A stretch of 64,000 nt of DNA. It comes from Longimicrobiaceae bacterium (GTDB lineage Bacteria > Gemmatimonadota > Gemmatimonadetes > Longimicrobiales > Longimicrobiaceae). Positions within the stretch are counted from its first letter, which is position 1. Each line of letters opens with the position of its first letter. The notes below the pieces were generated by a model. It saw only the letters and a list, made by a program, of their open reading frames with translations, was not told the DNA's origin and searched no databases. The stretch is from positions 111,868 to 175,867 of the forward strand of contig DASVBS010000034.1 of assembly GCA_036375715.1 (NCBI GenBank). The letters run 5' to 3'. Made by a program: the position numbers and the translations under genes. Below, piece by piece: positions 17,047-25,039 of this stretch.

Positions 17047-19152
17047 ATGGCCGAAATGCTCCGGACGCGCGGTTGTCGGGCCGGTGCCCTTGCGGCGGCG
17101 GTGTGCCTGCCCCTGCTCGCAGCCTGTGCCCCCACCGTTCAGCCCGCGCCAACTGCAACAGTCGGCGAGGTTGCGCCACGCCCGCCCTCTTCCGAGCTCC
17201 TCGCCGCCCATGCCGAGCTGATCCGCCTGGAGGACCGGCGCGAGCTGGATCTATCGCGTCTGCAGGCGCTCGCCTCCGACACCTCCTCCCGGATCCGCGC
17301 CCGAGTGGCCATCGCGCTCGGGCGATTGCGACGGGCCGAGGGGGCGCCTCTCCTCCTGCGGCTCCTGGCCGACCGGGACACGGCCGTCGCCGCCAGCGCA
17401 GCCTTTGCCCTCGGCCAGCTCGGCGACTCCACTCACGCTGCGGCCCTCGCAGCCCGGCTGGCGAGCGGGGACTCCACCACCGTCACCGTCGGCCTCGAAG
17501 CGGCCCATGCCCTCGGGAAGGTCGGGGGATCCGAGGCACGAGAGACGCTCCTCGCCCTGCTTGACACCCTGCCGATCGGGGGAGGCCGCGGCCGGCTGGC
17601 GGGTGAGGCACTGCTGGCGGTCTGGAAGACGGCACCGCTTCCGCGGCTCGAGCCCCTTGAGCGATGGCTCGCCGCGGCCGACGCAGACCTGCGCTGGAAG
17701 GCGGCTTACGCCCTGGCGCGAGGAGCAGGATCTCGGGCGGCGCCGAGGCTCCTGGAGGTTCTCTCCGACCCGGACCCGCGCGTCCGTGCCGAGGCGCTGC
17801 GCGCCCTCACGGCGGAGCGCCTCGACTCGGCGAGGGTGTCGCGGTCCGAGGCGCTGCAACGCATCCTCCCGCTGGCCGGCGACAGCGCCTATACGGTTGC
17901 CGTCAATGCTTTGCGGGTGCTCGGCGGGTACGGCGAACCGGCCGCAATCGAGACTCTGCGGCAGGCTCTCCATGCCGCTGATCGACACCGGGCGCTCGCC
18001 GCCGCCGAGGCGCTGGGCAGAGCGGGCGCCGCGGCCCGCTCGACTGTGTCCGATCTGGCGGCGCTCGCCATGGCCGACTCTGTGCCCGCTGCGCTGCGCG
18101 CCGCCGCAGCGGAGTCGCTCGCCCTGATCGAGCCGGTCACGGCTGAGCAGGTCGCGGGCAGGCTCGCCGCCTCTCCGAGCTGGCGCCTGCGGTCCGCCGC
18201 GGCGCGCGCCGTGGCGCTGGCGACCGGGGGCAGGGTGGAGGCGGTCCGCGCCGCACTAGCTGATCCCGATGGGCGGGTTGCCGCCGCGGCGTTGAACGCC
18301 CTCATCGAGGCCGCGGATTCGGCACTGGCATCGCTGCGGAACCTGCTGGTGGAGCAGCTCGGCGCCCGCGACGTGATGGTCCGCACGGCGGCACTGAGTG
18401 CGCTGGCGCGTGATCCCGACCCTTCGCTGCTGCCGCTCCTGCTCGACGCCTACGATCGCGCCCTGGCCGACACCGTTCCGGACGCGGCCCTGGCGGCCCT
18501 CGACGGGCTCGGTGCGCTCTCCGAGCGTGGGCCGCAGGCGACGCGCGCTTTTCTCGCCCGCTTCGACCGTGCCGAAGACCCGCTGCTTCGCCTTCGCGCG
18601 GTCGAGCGGCTCGACTCGGCCGCCGTGGCCGCACGCTGGGGAGATCCACTCCCCATCCACACGGGCCGCGACCCGGATTGGTATCGTTCCCTGGTGGAGC
18701 GGCTGGTGGCTCCGGCCCTTGTGGGCGGCAATGTCGAAGCGGCGGTGGTCACGGGAGGTGACACGCTCCGTCTGCGGCTACACCCTGCGAGCGCGCCCCT
18801 CACCGTCCACAACTTCCTGACCCTCGCCGACGCCGGCTTCTTCGACGGCCAGGAGTGGCCGCGGGTCGTGCCCAGCTTCGTGGTACAGGGGGGCGATCCC
18901 CGTGGGGACACTTCGGGCGGTCCGGGGTACAGCATCCGCGATGAGCTCAACCGGCTCCGCTATGGAGCAGGCACCGTGGGCATGGCGCTCGCGGGGCCCG
19001 ATACCGGCGGCAGCCAGTTCTTCATCACCCATTCGCCGCAGCCGCACCTCGACGGCACCTACACGGCGTTCGGCGAGCTGGTGGAAGGGCGGGAGACGAT
19101 TCAATCGGTCCTGCCTGGCGATATCATCGACTCGATCCGGAGCGTGCGCTGA
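17047..19152 (+). CDS. HEAT-repeat lipoprotein with C-terminal cyclophilin domain
   Basis: A 701-residue predicted lipoprotein: signal peptide with lipobox LAAC (C27), then about 500 residues of Ala/Leu-rich HEAT-like helical repeats, then a cyclophilin-type peptidyl-prolyl isomerase domain from about residue 555. The latter has the expected NFLTLADAGFFDGQ, VVQGGDPRGD and GSQFFITH segments. The combination suggests a periplasmic or outer-membrane-attached folding factor in which the HEAT array holds clients; this is inferred. The upstream in-frame ATG at 16987 would lengthen the signal oddly, so ATG 17047 was taken. Cyclophilin Arg (usually FHR) is replaced: the segment reads WPRVVPSF. Confidence 0.82.
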   Translation: MAEMLRTRGCRAGALAAAVCLPLLAACAPTVQPAPTATVGEVAPRPPSSELLAAHAELIRLEDRRELDLSRLQALASDTSSRIRARVAIALGRLRRAEGAPLLLRLLADRDTAVAASAAFALGQLGDSTHAAALAARLASGDSTTVTVGLEAAHALGKVGGSEARETLLALLDTLPIGGGRGRLAGEALLAVWKTAPLPRLEPLERWLAAADADLRWKAAYALARGAGSRAAPRLLEVLSDPDPRVRAEALRALTAERLDSARVSRSEALQRILPLAGDSAYTVAVNALRVLGGYGEPAAIETLRQALHAADRHRALAAAEALGRAGAAARSTVSDLAALAMADSVPAALRAAAAESLALIEPVTAEQVAGRLAASPSWRLRSAAARAVALATGGRVEAVRAALADPDGRVAAAALNALIEAADSALASLRNLLVEQLGARDVMVRTAALSALARDPDPSLLPLLLDAYDRALADTVPDAALAALDGLGALSERGPQATRAFLARFDRAEDPLLRLRAVERLDSAAVAARWGDPLPIHTGRDPDWYRSLVERLVAPALVGGNVEAAVVTGGDTLRLRLHPASAPLTVHNFLTLADAGFFDGQEWPRVVPSFVVQGGDPRGDTSGGPGYSIRDELNRLRYGAGTVGMALAGPDTGGSQFFITHSPQPHLDGTYTAFGELVEGRETIQSVLPGDIIDSIRSVR

Positions 19153-19938
19153 ATGCTGACGATGACGGGGAGGAGAAAGGAGGGGCTCCGGGGATCCGGC
19201 GGTCGAAAGGCCCCACGACGAGCCGAATCGGGAAGCACATCCGGTGCAGCGCACCGCTGCTCGGCGCTGGCCGGGTTCCTTCTGGCGAGCTCCGTGCTGA
19301 CCGGCTGCGCGGCGGGCAGGGCCGCTCCGGTGGGGACACCGGTACCGGATCCCAGCGCCACCGCCGTCGCCCTGGCGGAGGCGACGGCGCCGACGGAGCC
19401 CCGGCAGATCACCTTCAGCTGGCGGCTGGACGAGTCCGGCTCGCGGGTCAGCGGGCGCGGGGTCGTTCGATTGCAGCCGCCCGACCGCTTGAGGCTCGAC
19501 CTCTTCGGTCCCCGCAACGAAACAGTGCTCGCAGCCGCCATGGTGGGCGAGCAGGTACGCATGCCCGCGGCGGTTCGAACCGACGTGGCCATCCCCTCAC
19601 CAGCACTGCTCTGGGGAGGTGTGGGCGCGATTCGCCCGCCCTCCGACGCCACGCTGCAGAGCGCCACGGCGGCCGAGGGAGTGACCGTGTTGCGCTACGC
19701 CACCGAGGATGGAGAGGTTTACGAGTACACTGTCGGCGACGAGCCCCAGCCGCGGCTGCGCGAGGTGCAGCGCCTGGGATCGAGAGGTCCGCTGGAGACG
19801 GTCGGGCTGGAGTGGTCCGAAACCGGTGAGATCACCCGCGCGAGCTATCGCGACTGGGCAGCGTATCGCAACCTCACCCTGGAGATCGAGCAGAACGTCG
19901 TTGCGCAGAATTTTCCCGAGCAGATCTGGACCCCGTGA
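19153..19938 (+). CDS. Outer-membrane lipoprotein, LolA/LolB-like (DUF4292 type)
   Basis: A 261-residue lipoprotein with a long charged leader, hydrophobic core at about 38-50 and lipobox LTGC (C52). The mature part looks like the half-barrel LolA/LolB fold: an ITFSWRLDESGSRVSGRGVVRL strand series is followed by LRLDLFGP, and the central IPSPALLWG loop is conserved in LolB-like proteins. LolB receives lipoproteins from LolA and inserts them in the outer membrane; whether this protein does so is uncertain. It abuts the preceding stop directly and is followed after 1 nt by lptE. Confidence 0.7.
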   Translation: MLTMTGRRKEGLRGSGGRKAPRRAESGSTSGAAHRCSALAGFLLASSVLTGCAAGRAAPVGTPVPDPSATAVALAEATAPTEPRQITFSWRLDESGSRVSGRGVVRLQPPDRLRLDLFGPRNETVLAAAMVGEQVRMPAAVRTDVAIPSPALLWGGVGAIRPPSDATLQSATAAEGVTVLRYATEDGEVYEYTVGDEPQPRLREVQRLGSRGPLETVGLEWSETGEITRASYRDWAAYRNLTLEIEQNVVAQNFPEQIWTP

Positions 19939-19939
19939 G

Positions 19940-20452
19940 ATGACGCGTCGCTGTGTTCCACTGGCGGCGGGGTTGGCAATCCTCGCCGCGGCGTGCAACT
20001 ACGGATTCGTGGGCGGTGGGCTGCCCTCGCACGTGCGCACGGTCGCCATCCTCCCCTTCGAGAACGAGACGAGCCAGCCGCTGCTGGAAACCGACATACA
20101 GCGAGCGCTCCAGCGGGAGCTGCCGCGCAAGCTCGGGGTGAGGCTCGCGAACCAGTCGGTCGCCGACGCGGTGGTGCGCGGCGCGGTCACCAGCTACGAG
20201 GAGGTCGTCAGCAGCGTTCGCCCGAACCAGAACCCCACCGGATCGAGCCAGGTGCCGGTCGCCCAGCGACAGGTACGCGTCGTGTTCAACGCCGAGATTT
20301 ACGATGTGCGTAACGACGCGGTGCTCTGGCGGGCACAGGGACAGTCAGTGCTGGGATCGTTCGGCGACAGCGAGAACCCGGATGCGGGACGCAACCGCGC
20401 AATCCAGGAGCTAGTGACGCGCTTCGTCGAGGGCGCGCAGTCGCAGTGGTAG
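19940..20452 (+). CDS. lptE: LPS-assembly lipoprotein LptE-like
   Basis: A 170-residue lipoprotein (lipobox AAAC, C19) starting its mature part with the typical CNYGF...GGLPSHVRTVAI sequence, then an FENETSQPLLE strand-helix and an RALQRELPRK helix. These are features of LptE/RlpB, which plugs the LptD barrel that delivers LPS to the cell surface. A strand-rich second half contains the AQRQVRVVFNAEIYD block. The stop of the previous gene is one nucleotide from this start. lptD is not in the window. Confidence 0.82.
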   Translation: MTRRCVPLAAGLAILAAACNYGFVGGGLPSHVRTVAILPFENETSQPLLETDIQRALQRELPRKLGVRLANQSVADAVVRGAVTSYEEVVSSVRPNQNPTGSSQVPVAQRQVRVVFNAEIYDVRNDAVLWRAQGQSVLGSFGDSENPDAGRNRAIQELVTRFVEGAQSQW

Positions 20453-20469
20453 CGTCCAGCGGTGGCGCA

Positions 20470-21426
20470 ATGACCCGAACCCTGCGAATCGCCACGCGAG
20501 GGAGCCAGTTGGCGCTCTGGCAGGCGAACGCCATCCGCGACGCTCTGCTCGCGGCGGATCCGGAACTGGAGGTGGAGATCTCCGTCGTCCGCACCAAGGG
20601 GGATCGGATCACGGACGCACCCCTGTCGCGAATCGGGGACCGGGGGCTGTTCACCAAGGAAGTCGACGGCGCGGTCCTGGAAGGGGGCGCGGACATCGCC
20701 GTTCACTCGCTCAAGGACCTGCCGACGCGCATCACCACCGGACTGACCCTGGTCGCGGTGACCGCTCGGGAGGATCCTCGCGACGTGCTCATCGGCCCAC
20801 CGGGGTCGACGGTCGCACTCGACACCCTGCCGCCGGGAGCGCGGGTCGGCACCAGCTCACTGCGACGGCGTGCCCAGCTCCTCGCCACGCGCCCCGACCT
20901 CCGCGTCGAGGACCTGAGAGGGAACCTGAACACCCGCTTCGATCGCCTGGAGGCCGGCGACTACGACGCAATCCTCCTGGCGGCCGCCGGGGTGATCCGG
21001 CTGGGTATGGCCGAGCGGATCGCGGAGTACCTCGAGCCCGAGCGGTGGCTCCCCGCGGTCGGGCAGGGAGCACTGGCCGTCGTGGCGCGGGCCGACGACG
21101 CCCGGACCGCCGAGCGGCTGTCCACGCTCCACGACGTGCCCACCGGATGCGCGGTCGCGGCCGAGCGCGCCCTTCTGCGCGAGCTGGAGGGCGGGTGCCA
21201 GATTCCGATCGGGGCGCTGGCCGAAGTGGACGGAGACGACCTGCGGCTGACGGCTTTCGTCTCGAGCCTCGACGGAAAGCGGCTGCTGCGCCACCAGCGG
21301 ACAGGGAAGGTCGCGGAGGCGGAGGAGATCGGTCGGCTGGCGGCCGCGGCGCTGCGCGAGCAGGGCGCCGACGCGATCCTGGCCGAGATTCGCTCACAGG
21401 AAGCGGTGCCTCCTACGGCCCCATGA
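20470..21426 (+). CDS. hemC: Porphobilinogen deaminase (hydroxymethylbilane synthase)
   Basis: A 318-residue haem-pathway enzyme joining four porphobilinogens into hydroxymethylbilane. The dipyrromethane cofactor cysteine is C243 in EGGCQIP. Other family blocks are RIATRGSQLALWQ at the N-terminus, VHSLKDLPT (catalytic Asp region, about residues 78-86) and GTSSLRRRAQL. ATG 20470 was preferred to the upstream GTG 20446, which adds eight unconserved residues inside the lptE end. It overlaps the heptose gene by ATGA. Confidence 0.96.
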   Translation: MTRTLRIATRGSQLALWQANAIRDALLAADPELEVEISVVRTKGDRITDAPLSRIGDRGLFTKEVDGAVLEGGADIAVHSLKDLPTRITTGLTLVAVTAREDPRDVLIGPPGSTVALDTLPPGARVGTSSLRRRAQLLATRPDLRVEDLRGNLNTRFDRLEAGDYDAILLAAAGVIRLGMAERIAEYLEPERWLPAVGQGALAVVARADDARTAERLSTLHDVPTGCAVAAERALLRELEGGCQIPIGALAEVDGDDLRLTAFVSSLDGKRLLRHQRTGKVAEAEEIGRLAAAALREQGADAILAEIRSQEAVPPTAP

Positions 21427-21917
21427 CCTCACGCGTCCGCCATCCATCCGAGAAGGTCCTGAGCTGGAACGAGGCGGTACGCCGCTTCGGCCGTCCCCGC
21501 GAAGATCGCGTCGTCTTCACCAACGGCTGCTTCGATGTCATCCACCGGGGACACGTCGAATACCTGCGCGCCGCCCGGGAGTTGGGCGATCGCCTCATCG
21601 TCGGGCTGAACGGCGACGACTCGGTGCGCCGCTTGAAGGGGGAAGGTCGGCCGCTGAACGAATTCGAGGATCGGGCGCTCGTCCTGGCGTCGATGGAGTT
21701 TGTCGACGCCGTCGTGCGCTTCGACGAGGATACTCCACTGCGCCTGATCGAGGCGATCCTCCCGGACGTGCTCGTCAAAGGGGGCGACTATCGGCCGGAG
21801 GAGATCGTGGGCGCTGCCGAGGTGATCGCGGCCGGCGGCAGAGTAGAGGTGGTGCCGCTGGTCCCCGGGCGCTCAACGAGCAGCATCATCGAACGGGTTA
21901 AGGAGAGGGGCGAATGA
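21423..21917 (+). CDS. rfaE2: D-glycero-beta-D-manno-heptose 1-phosphate adenylyltransferase
   Basis: A 164-residue single-domain nucleotidyltransferase matching the C-terminal half of E. coli HldE. The motif TNGCFDVIHRGHVEYL (about residues 33-48) contains the HxGH nucleotide-binding site; the ISSTSIIE-like tail motif appears as STSSIIE near the end. It makes ADP-heptose for LPS core. The kinase half is not fused and not seen in the window. Start and stop overlap hemC and rph through ATGA junctions, so all three are translationally coupled. Confidence 0.92.
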   Translation: MTSRVRHPSEKVLSWNEAVRRFGRPREDRVVFTNGCFDVIHRGHVEYLRAARELGDRLIVGLNGDDSVRRLKGEGRPLNEFEDRALVLASMEFVDAVVRFDEDTPLRLIEAILPDVLVKGGDYRPEEIVGAAEVIAAGGRVEVVPLVPGRSTSSIIERVKERGE

Positions 21918-22636
21918 CCGAGCCGGCACCGGTGCGACAGGGACGAGCCGCGGACGAGATGCGCGAGCTGACCATGGAGCGCGGCGTGTCCGAGTATGCC
22001 GAAGGGTCGTGCCTGATCCGCATGGGGCGGACGCAGGTCCTGTGTACTGCCTCCGTGGAGGAAGGGGTGCCGGGTTGGAGGAAGGGAAGCGGGGCAGGGT
22101 GGGTGACGGCCGAATACGCCATGCTGCCGCGCGCCACGCAGCAGCGCACCAACCGTGAGCGTGGCCACGTGGGCGGACGCACGCAGGAGATCCAGCGCCT
22201 GATCGGCCGCAGCCTGCGCGCCTGCGTCAATCTCGAGGCGCTGGGGGAGTGGACCATCCGGATCGACTGTGACGTGCTCCAGGCGGACGGGGGAACCCGT
22301 ACGGCCTCAATCACCGGCGGGGCCGTGGCGTTGCGCGACGCCTGCGCGTGGATCGACGCGCAGCGTGGCTCGCCGACGGGGGCCTTCCGGCAGCTGGTCG
22401 CCGCCGTGAGTGTGGGGGTGGTGGAGGGCGAGATGCTCCTCGACCTCGAGTACGCTGAGGACTCCCGCGCCGAGGTAGACCTGAACGTGGTGGCGTTGGA
22501 GGGGGGCGGTCTGATCGAGGTGCAGGGCACCGCCGAGCGCGCGCCCTTCACCCGCGATCAGCTCGTGCGGATGATGGACCTCGCCGGCCCCGCCATCGAG
22601 CGGCTCATCGCCGCCCAGCGGCAGCTTCTGGGATGA
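21914..22636 (+). CDS. rph: Ribonuclease PH
   Basis: A 240-residue phosphorolytic 3' exoribonuclease that trims tRNA 3' ends. Family blocks: CTASVEEGVPGW, AEYAMLPRAT with the following RERGHVGGRTQEIQRLIGRSLRA stretch, and CDVLQADGGTRTASITG with the catalytic Asp. Length is as expected. It overlaps its neighbours at both ends by four bases. The pairing of rph with rdgB downstream is a very common bacterial arrangement and supports both calls. Confidence 0.97.
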   Translation: MTEPAPVRQGRAADEMRELTMERGVSEYAEGSCLIRMGRTQVLCTASVEEGVPGWRKGSGAGWVTAEYAMLPRATQQRTNRERGHVGGRTQEIQRLIGRSLRACVNLEALGEWTIRIDCDVLQADGGTRTASITGGAVALRDACAWIDAQRGSPTGAFRQLVAAVSVGVVEGEMLLDLEYAEDSRAEVDLNVVALEGGGLIEVQGTAERAPFTRDQLVRMMDLAGPAIERLIAAQRQLLG

Positions 22637-23283
22637 CCCGGCGCCTGCTCGTCGCCACGCGCAGCGCGCACAAGCTCCGCGAGATCCGGCAGATCATGGA
22701 GGAGGTCGGCGGGCCAGCCGTCATCGACCTCAGTGAAGCCGGGGTCGACTACGATCCGGCGGAGGAGGAGATCGAGGTCCACGACAGCTTCGAGGCGAAC
22801 GCGATGGCCAAGGCGCGCTACTTCGCGAGGCGCTCGGGGATGACGACGCTGGCGGACGATTCCGGTCTGTGCGTGGACGCCCTGGGTGGTGCGCCCGGGG
22901 TGCGGTCGAAGCGCTTCTCCGGCCGGGCGGACCTGGAAGGCGACGCGCTGGATGCGGCGAACAACGCCTTCCTGCTCGAGCGCCTGGCCGACGTGCCCGA
23001 CGACCGGCGAACGGCCCACTACGTCTGCGTGGCGGCAGTGGCGGAGCCAGACGGGCGGGAACGGGTGTTCGCCGGCCGGTGCGACGGCGAGATCCTGCGC
23101 GAGCCGCGCGGAAATGGAGGCTTTGGTTACGATCCGCTCTTCTACGTGCCGGAGGAAGGTGCCACCTTCGGGCAGATCGACGCGGCGCGGAAGAACCAGC
23201 TCAGCCACCGGGCGCGCGCCATGCGTGCGGTAGCCGAGGCGCTGCGGAACCGCGTGGCGTCGCCGGACCGCACCGACGGATAG
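22633..23283 (+). CDS. rdgB: XTP/dITP diphosphatase (non-canonical purine NTP pyrophosphatase)
   Basis: A 216-residue house-cleaning enzyme of the Ham1 family that hydrolyses dITP and XTP. Markers: the N-terminal VATRSAHKLREIRQI (substrate Ser/Lys), ADDSGLCVDALGGAPGVRSKRF in the middle with the catalytic acids, and GNGGFGYDPLF followed by SHRARA near the C-terminus. It is the last gene of the operon that begins at ybgC; about 60 bases separate it from the alcohol dehydrogenase. Confidence 0.96.
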   Translation: MTRRLLVATRSAHKLREIRQIMEEVGGPAVIDLSEAGVDYDPAEEEIEVHDSFEANAMAKARYFARRSGMTTLADDSGLCVDALGGAPGVRSKRFSGRADLEGDALDAANNAFLLERLADVPDDRRTAHYVCVAAVAEPDGRERVFAGRCDGEILREPRGNGGFGYDPLFYVPEEGATFGQIDAARKNQLSHRARAMRAVAEALRNRVASPDRTDG

Positions 23284-23343
23284 GCCTTCCCAGCGGAGCA
23301 ATCCTCCCCGACGGAGAAACCGGATAACCAGGCAGGATTGGCG

Positions 23344-24363
23344 ATGTCCTCGATGCTCGCGATGCAGCTGCAGGCTCCGGGCACCCCGCTGGTGCCCGTC
23401 AGCCTGCGAGTGCCGGAGCCGGGCCCCGGGCAGGTCCTGGTCCGGGTGCGATGCTGCGCCGTCTGCCGCACCGACCTGCACGTGGTCGACGGGGAGCTGC
23501 CCGATCCCCGCCTGCCGATCGTTCCCGGGCACGAGGTGGTGGGAGAGGTCGTGCAGCTCGGCGCGGGAGTGCAGGGACTCGCGCTCGGGGACCGGATCGG
23601 GATCCCGTGGGTGGGATGGACCTGCGGCAGGTGCCAATACTGTCAGAGCGGGCGCGAGAACCTCTGTCCGCGGGCGGAGTTCACCGGCTATCACCTGGAT
23701 GGTGGATACGCCGAGTACGCGGTGGCGGATGCCCGCTTCTGCTTCCGCATCCCGGAGGGCTTTCCCGACCTGCGAGCGGCCCCGCTGCTCTGCGCCGGGC
23801 TGATCGGCTACCGCTCGCTACGGATGGCGGGTGATGCGCGCCGATTGGGGATCTACGGCTTCGGTGCCGCCGCCCATATCATTACCCAGGTCGCCGTGCA
23901 CCAGGGTCGCCAGGTGTTCGCCTTCACCCGCGAGGGTGACGAGGTGGGGCAACGGTTCGCGCGGGAGGTAGGCGCCGTCTGGGCCGGGGCGTCCACCGAG
24001 CACCCACCGGTGGAGCTGGAGGCCGCGATCATCTTCGCCCCGGTGGGTGCGCTGGTGCCGCACGCGCTGGCGGCGGTCGAGCCGGGCGGCACGGTGGTGT
24101 GCGGCGGGATCCACATGAGCGACATCCCGAGCTTCCCGTACTCCCTCCTGTGGGGGGAGAGAGTAGTGCGGTCCGTGGCCAACCTCACACGGCGCGACGG
24201 CGAGGAGTTTCTGGCGCTAGTGCCCGAGCTCACTCTGGAGATCGCCGTCGAGCCTTATCCGCTGCAGGCGGCGAACGAGGCGCTGCGGGCGTTGCGGGAG
24301 GGGCGGGTTCGGGGCGCAGCGGTATTGACCACCGAGGAGGTGGCGGTGCCCGCGCCGAGTTGA
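23344..24363 (+). CDS. Zinc-dependent alcohol dehydrogenase family protein
   Basis: A 339-residue medium-chain dehydrogenase. Catalytic zinc ligands C41 (CRTD) and H63-E64 (GHE), and the four structural-zinc cysteines C94, C97, C100 and C108, are all present. The Rossmann loop reads GIYGFGAAAH rather than the usual GxGxxG, with Ala substitutions also found in some propanol-preferring relatives. The substrate is probably a primary alcohol or aldehyde. The ATG at 23344 has an AGGCAGG site; a TTG two codons upstream is less likely. Its stop codon overlaps the -35 box of the tRNA-Pro promoter. Confidence 0.9.
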   Translation: MSSMLAMQLQAPGTPLVPVSLRVPEPGPGQVLVRVRCCAVCRTDLHVVDGELPDPRLPIVPGHEVVGEVVQLGAGVQGLALGDRIGIPWVGWTCGRCQYCQSGRENLCPRAEFTGYHLDGGYAEYAVADARFCFRIPEGFPDLRAAPLLCAGLIGYRSLRMAGDARRLGIYGFGAAAHIITQVAVHQGRQVFAFTREGDEVGQRFAREVGAVWAGASTEHPPVELEAAIIFAPVGALVPHALAAVEPGGTVVCGGIHMSDIPSFPYSLLWGERVVRSVANLTRRDGEEFLALVPELTLEIAVEPYPLQAANEALRALREGRVRGAAVLTTEEVAVPAPS

Positions 24364-24388
24364 CGCGCAGTAGCGCCGTAACTAGCTT
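24360..24388 (+). promoter_or_regulatory. Promoter of tRNA-Pro
   Basis: TTGACG (24360-24365), a 17-nt spacer and TAGCTT (24383-24388) end 16 bases before the tRNA. The -35 overlaps the dehydrogenase stop codon. Confidence 0.55.
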
Positions 24389-24404
24389 TCGGCGAAGCCT
24401 TTCG

Positions 24405-24478
24405 CGGGACGTGGCGCAGCCCGGTAGCGCACCTGGTTTGGGACCAGGGGGTCGCCAGTTCGAATCTGGCCGTCCCGA
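24405..24478 (+). tRNA. tRNA-Pro (anticodon TGG)
   Basis: All four arms fold: acceptor CGGGACG with CGTCCCG, anticodon stem CCTGG/CCAGG around loop TTTGGGA (anticodon TGG), and T arm GCCAG-TTCGAAT-CTGGC. The discriminator base is A and CCA is not encoded. Confidence 0.95.
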
Positions 24479-24549
24479 CTTTTCGAGTCAGACGACGCAC
24501 GCGGATCGCGGGCGGGTACAAGAGCGCCGCGCCGTTCCCGAGCTGTGCG

Positions 24550-24640
24550 GATCGGGCACGGTGTTGCTCCGTGTGGGCAGCCGGTCGCAACACCAAACGC
24601 CGCGTTGTTCTGAGACTTACGCGATCGGGCACGGTATTGC
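24550..24640 (+). repeat. 18-bp direct repeat between the tRNA genes
   Basis: The 18-mer GATCGGGCACGGTGTTGC (24550-24567) recurs with one change at 24623-24640, immediately before the GTAGG palindromic repeat. It may be a leftover of a second, decayed repeat copy. No gene is seen between the two tRNAs (24479-24786). Confidence 0.6.
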
Positions 24641-24684
24641 CTGTAGGGGCGTCCCTGGTGGGCCCCCTTGTGGGCGCCCGCACG
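24640..24684 (+). repeat. GTAGGGGCG-type dispersed palindromic repeat, copy 1
   Basis: This 45-base GC-rich imperfectly palindromic element matches 57508-57552 at 38 of 45 positions. Spurious reading frames through both copies give similar APTRG-rich peptides. Intergenic repeats of this general GTAGGGGCG...GGGCGCCC form are widespread in bacteria; the function is unknown. Confidence 0.75.
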
Positions 24685-24715
24685 ATGATGCTGCGGTCGG
24701 ATGATGCTGCGGTCG
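24684..24715 (+). repeat. Perfect 16-bp tandem duplication
   Basis: GATGATGCTGCGGTCG occurs twice without a gap (24684-24699 and 24700-24715), adjoining the dispersed repeat. It suggests a recent slippage or end-duplication event. Confidence 0.8.
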
Positions 24716-24746
24716 CGCCGCCCGGATCAGCGCAAGGCACGGAAGT

Positions 24747-24779
24747 GGCGCGGGCCGCGGCGCATCGTGGGCCCGCGCC
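24747..24779 (+). other. Strong hairpin upstream of tRNA-Arg
   Basis: A perfect 10-bp stem (GGCGCGGGCC with GGCCCGCGCC) around a 13-nt loop ends 7 bases before tRNA-Arg. It lacks a T-tract; it may separate or help process the two tRNA transcripts. Confidence 0.45.
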
Positions 24780-24786
24780 TGGTCAT

Positions 24787-24860
24787 GCGCCAGTAGCTCA
24801 GCTGGATAGAGCAACGGCCTTCTAAGCCGTAGGTCCCTGGTTCGAGTCCAGGCTGGCGCG
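24787..24860 (+). tRNA. tRNA-Arg (anticodon TCT)
   Basis: Acceptor GCGCCAG pairs with CTGGCGC; anticodon stem ACGGC/GCCGT encloses loop CTTCTAA (anticodon TCT); T arm CCTGG-TTCGAGT-CCAGG. Discriminator G, CCA not encoded. No clear own promoter is seen. Confidence 0.95.
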
Positions 24861-24892
24861 TCTTTCGGAGTTGTTTTGTCACGGACATGGAT

Positions 24893-24932
24893 AGCCCGGT
24901 CGAGCGCCGCCGATGCGGCGAGCGACCGGGCT
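24893..24932 (+). terminator. Long hairpin after tRNA-Arg
   Basis: A 10-bp outer stem (24893-24902 with 24923-24932) and a 6-bp inner stem (CGCCGC/GCGGCG) are separated by a 2x2 mismatch. It is a plausible terminator for the tRNA and, from the other side, for the RCC1 gene that ends at 25040, although T-tracts are weak. Confidence 0.5.
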
Positions 24933-25039
24933 AGTTGCGTCAGACTTTATCCAGGCGGGAATCGATCGATGATTCCCCGCTGACTGCTGACGAGATCCTG
25001 GAGGGGAGCCGACGGAGGGGGGCCGGGGGCCCGCCGGGC

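Noticed and set aside
24255..24740. Minus-strand frame with an APTRGPTR motif, similar to one at 57363-57551
   Set aside because: The similarity comes from the dispersed DNA repeat read in the same frame, not from a protein family; the frame also overlaps tRNA-Pro.
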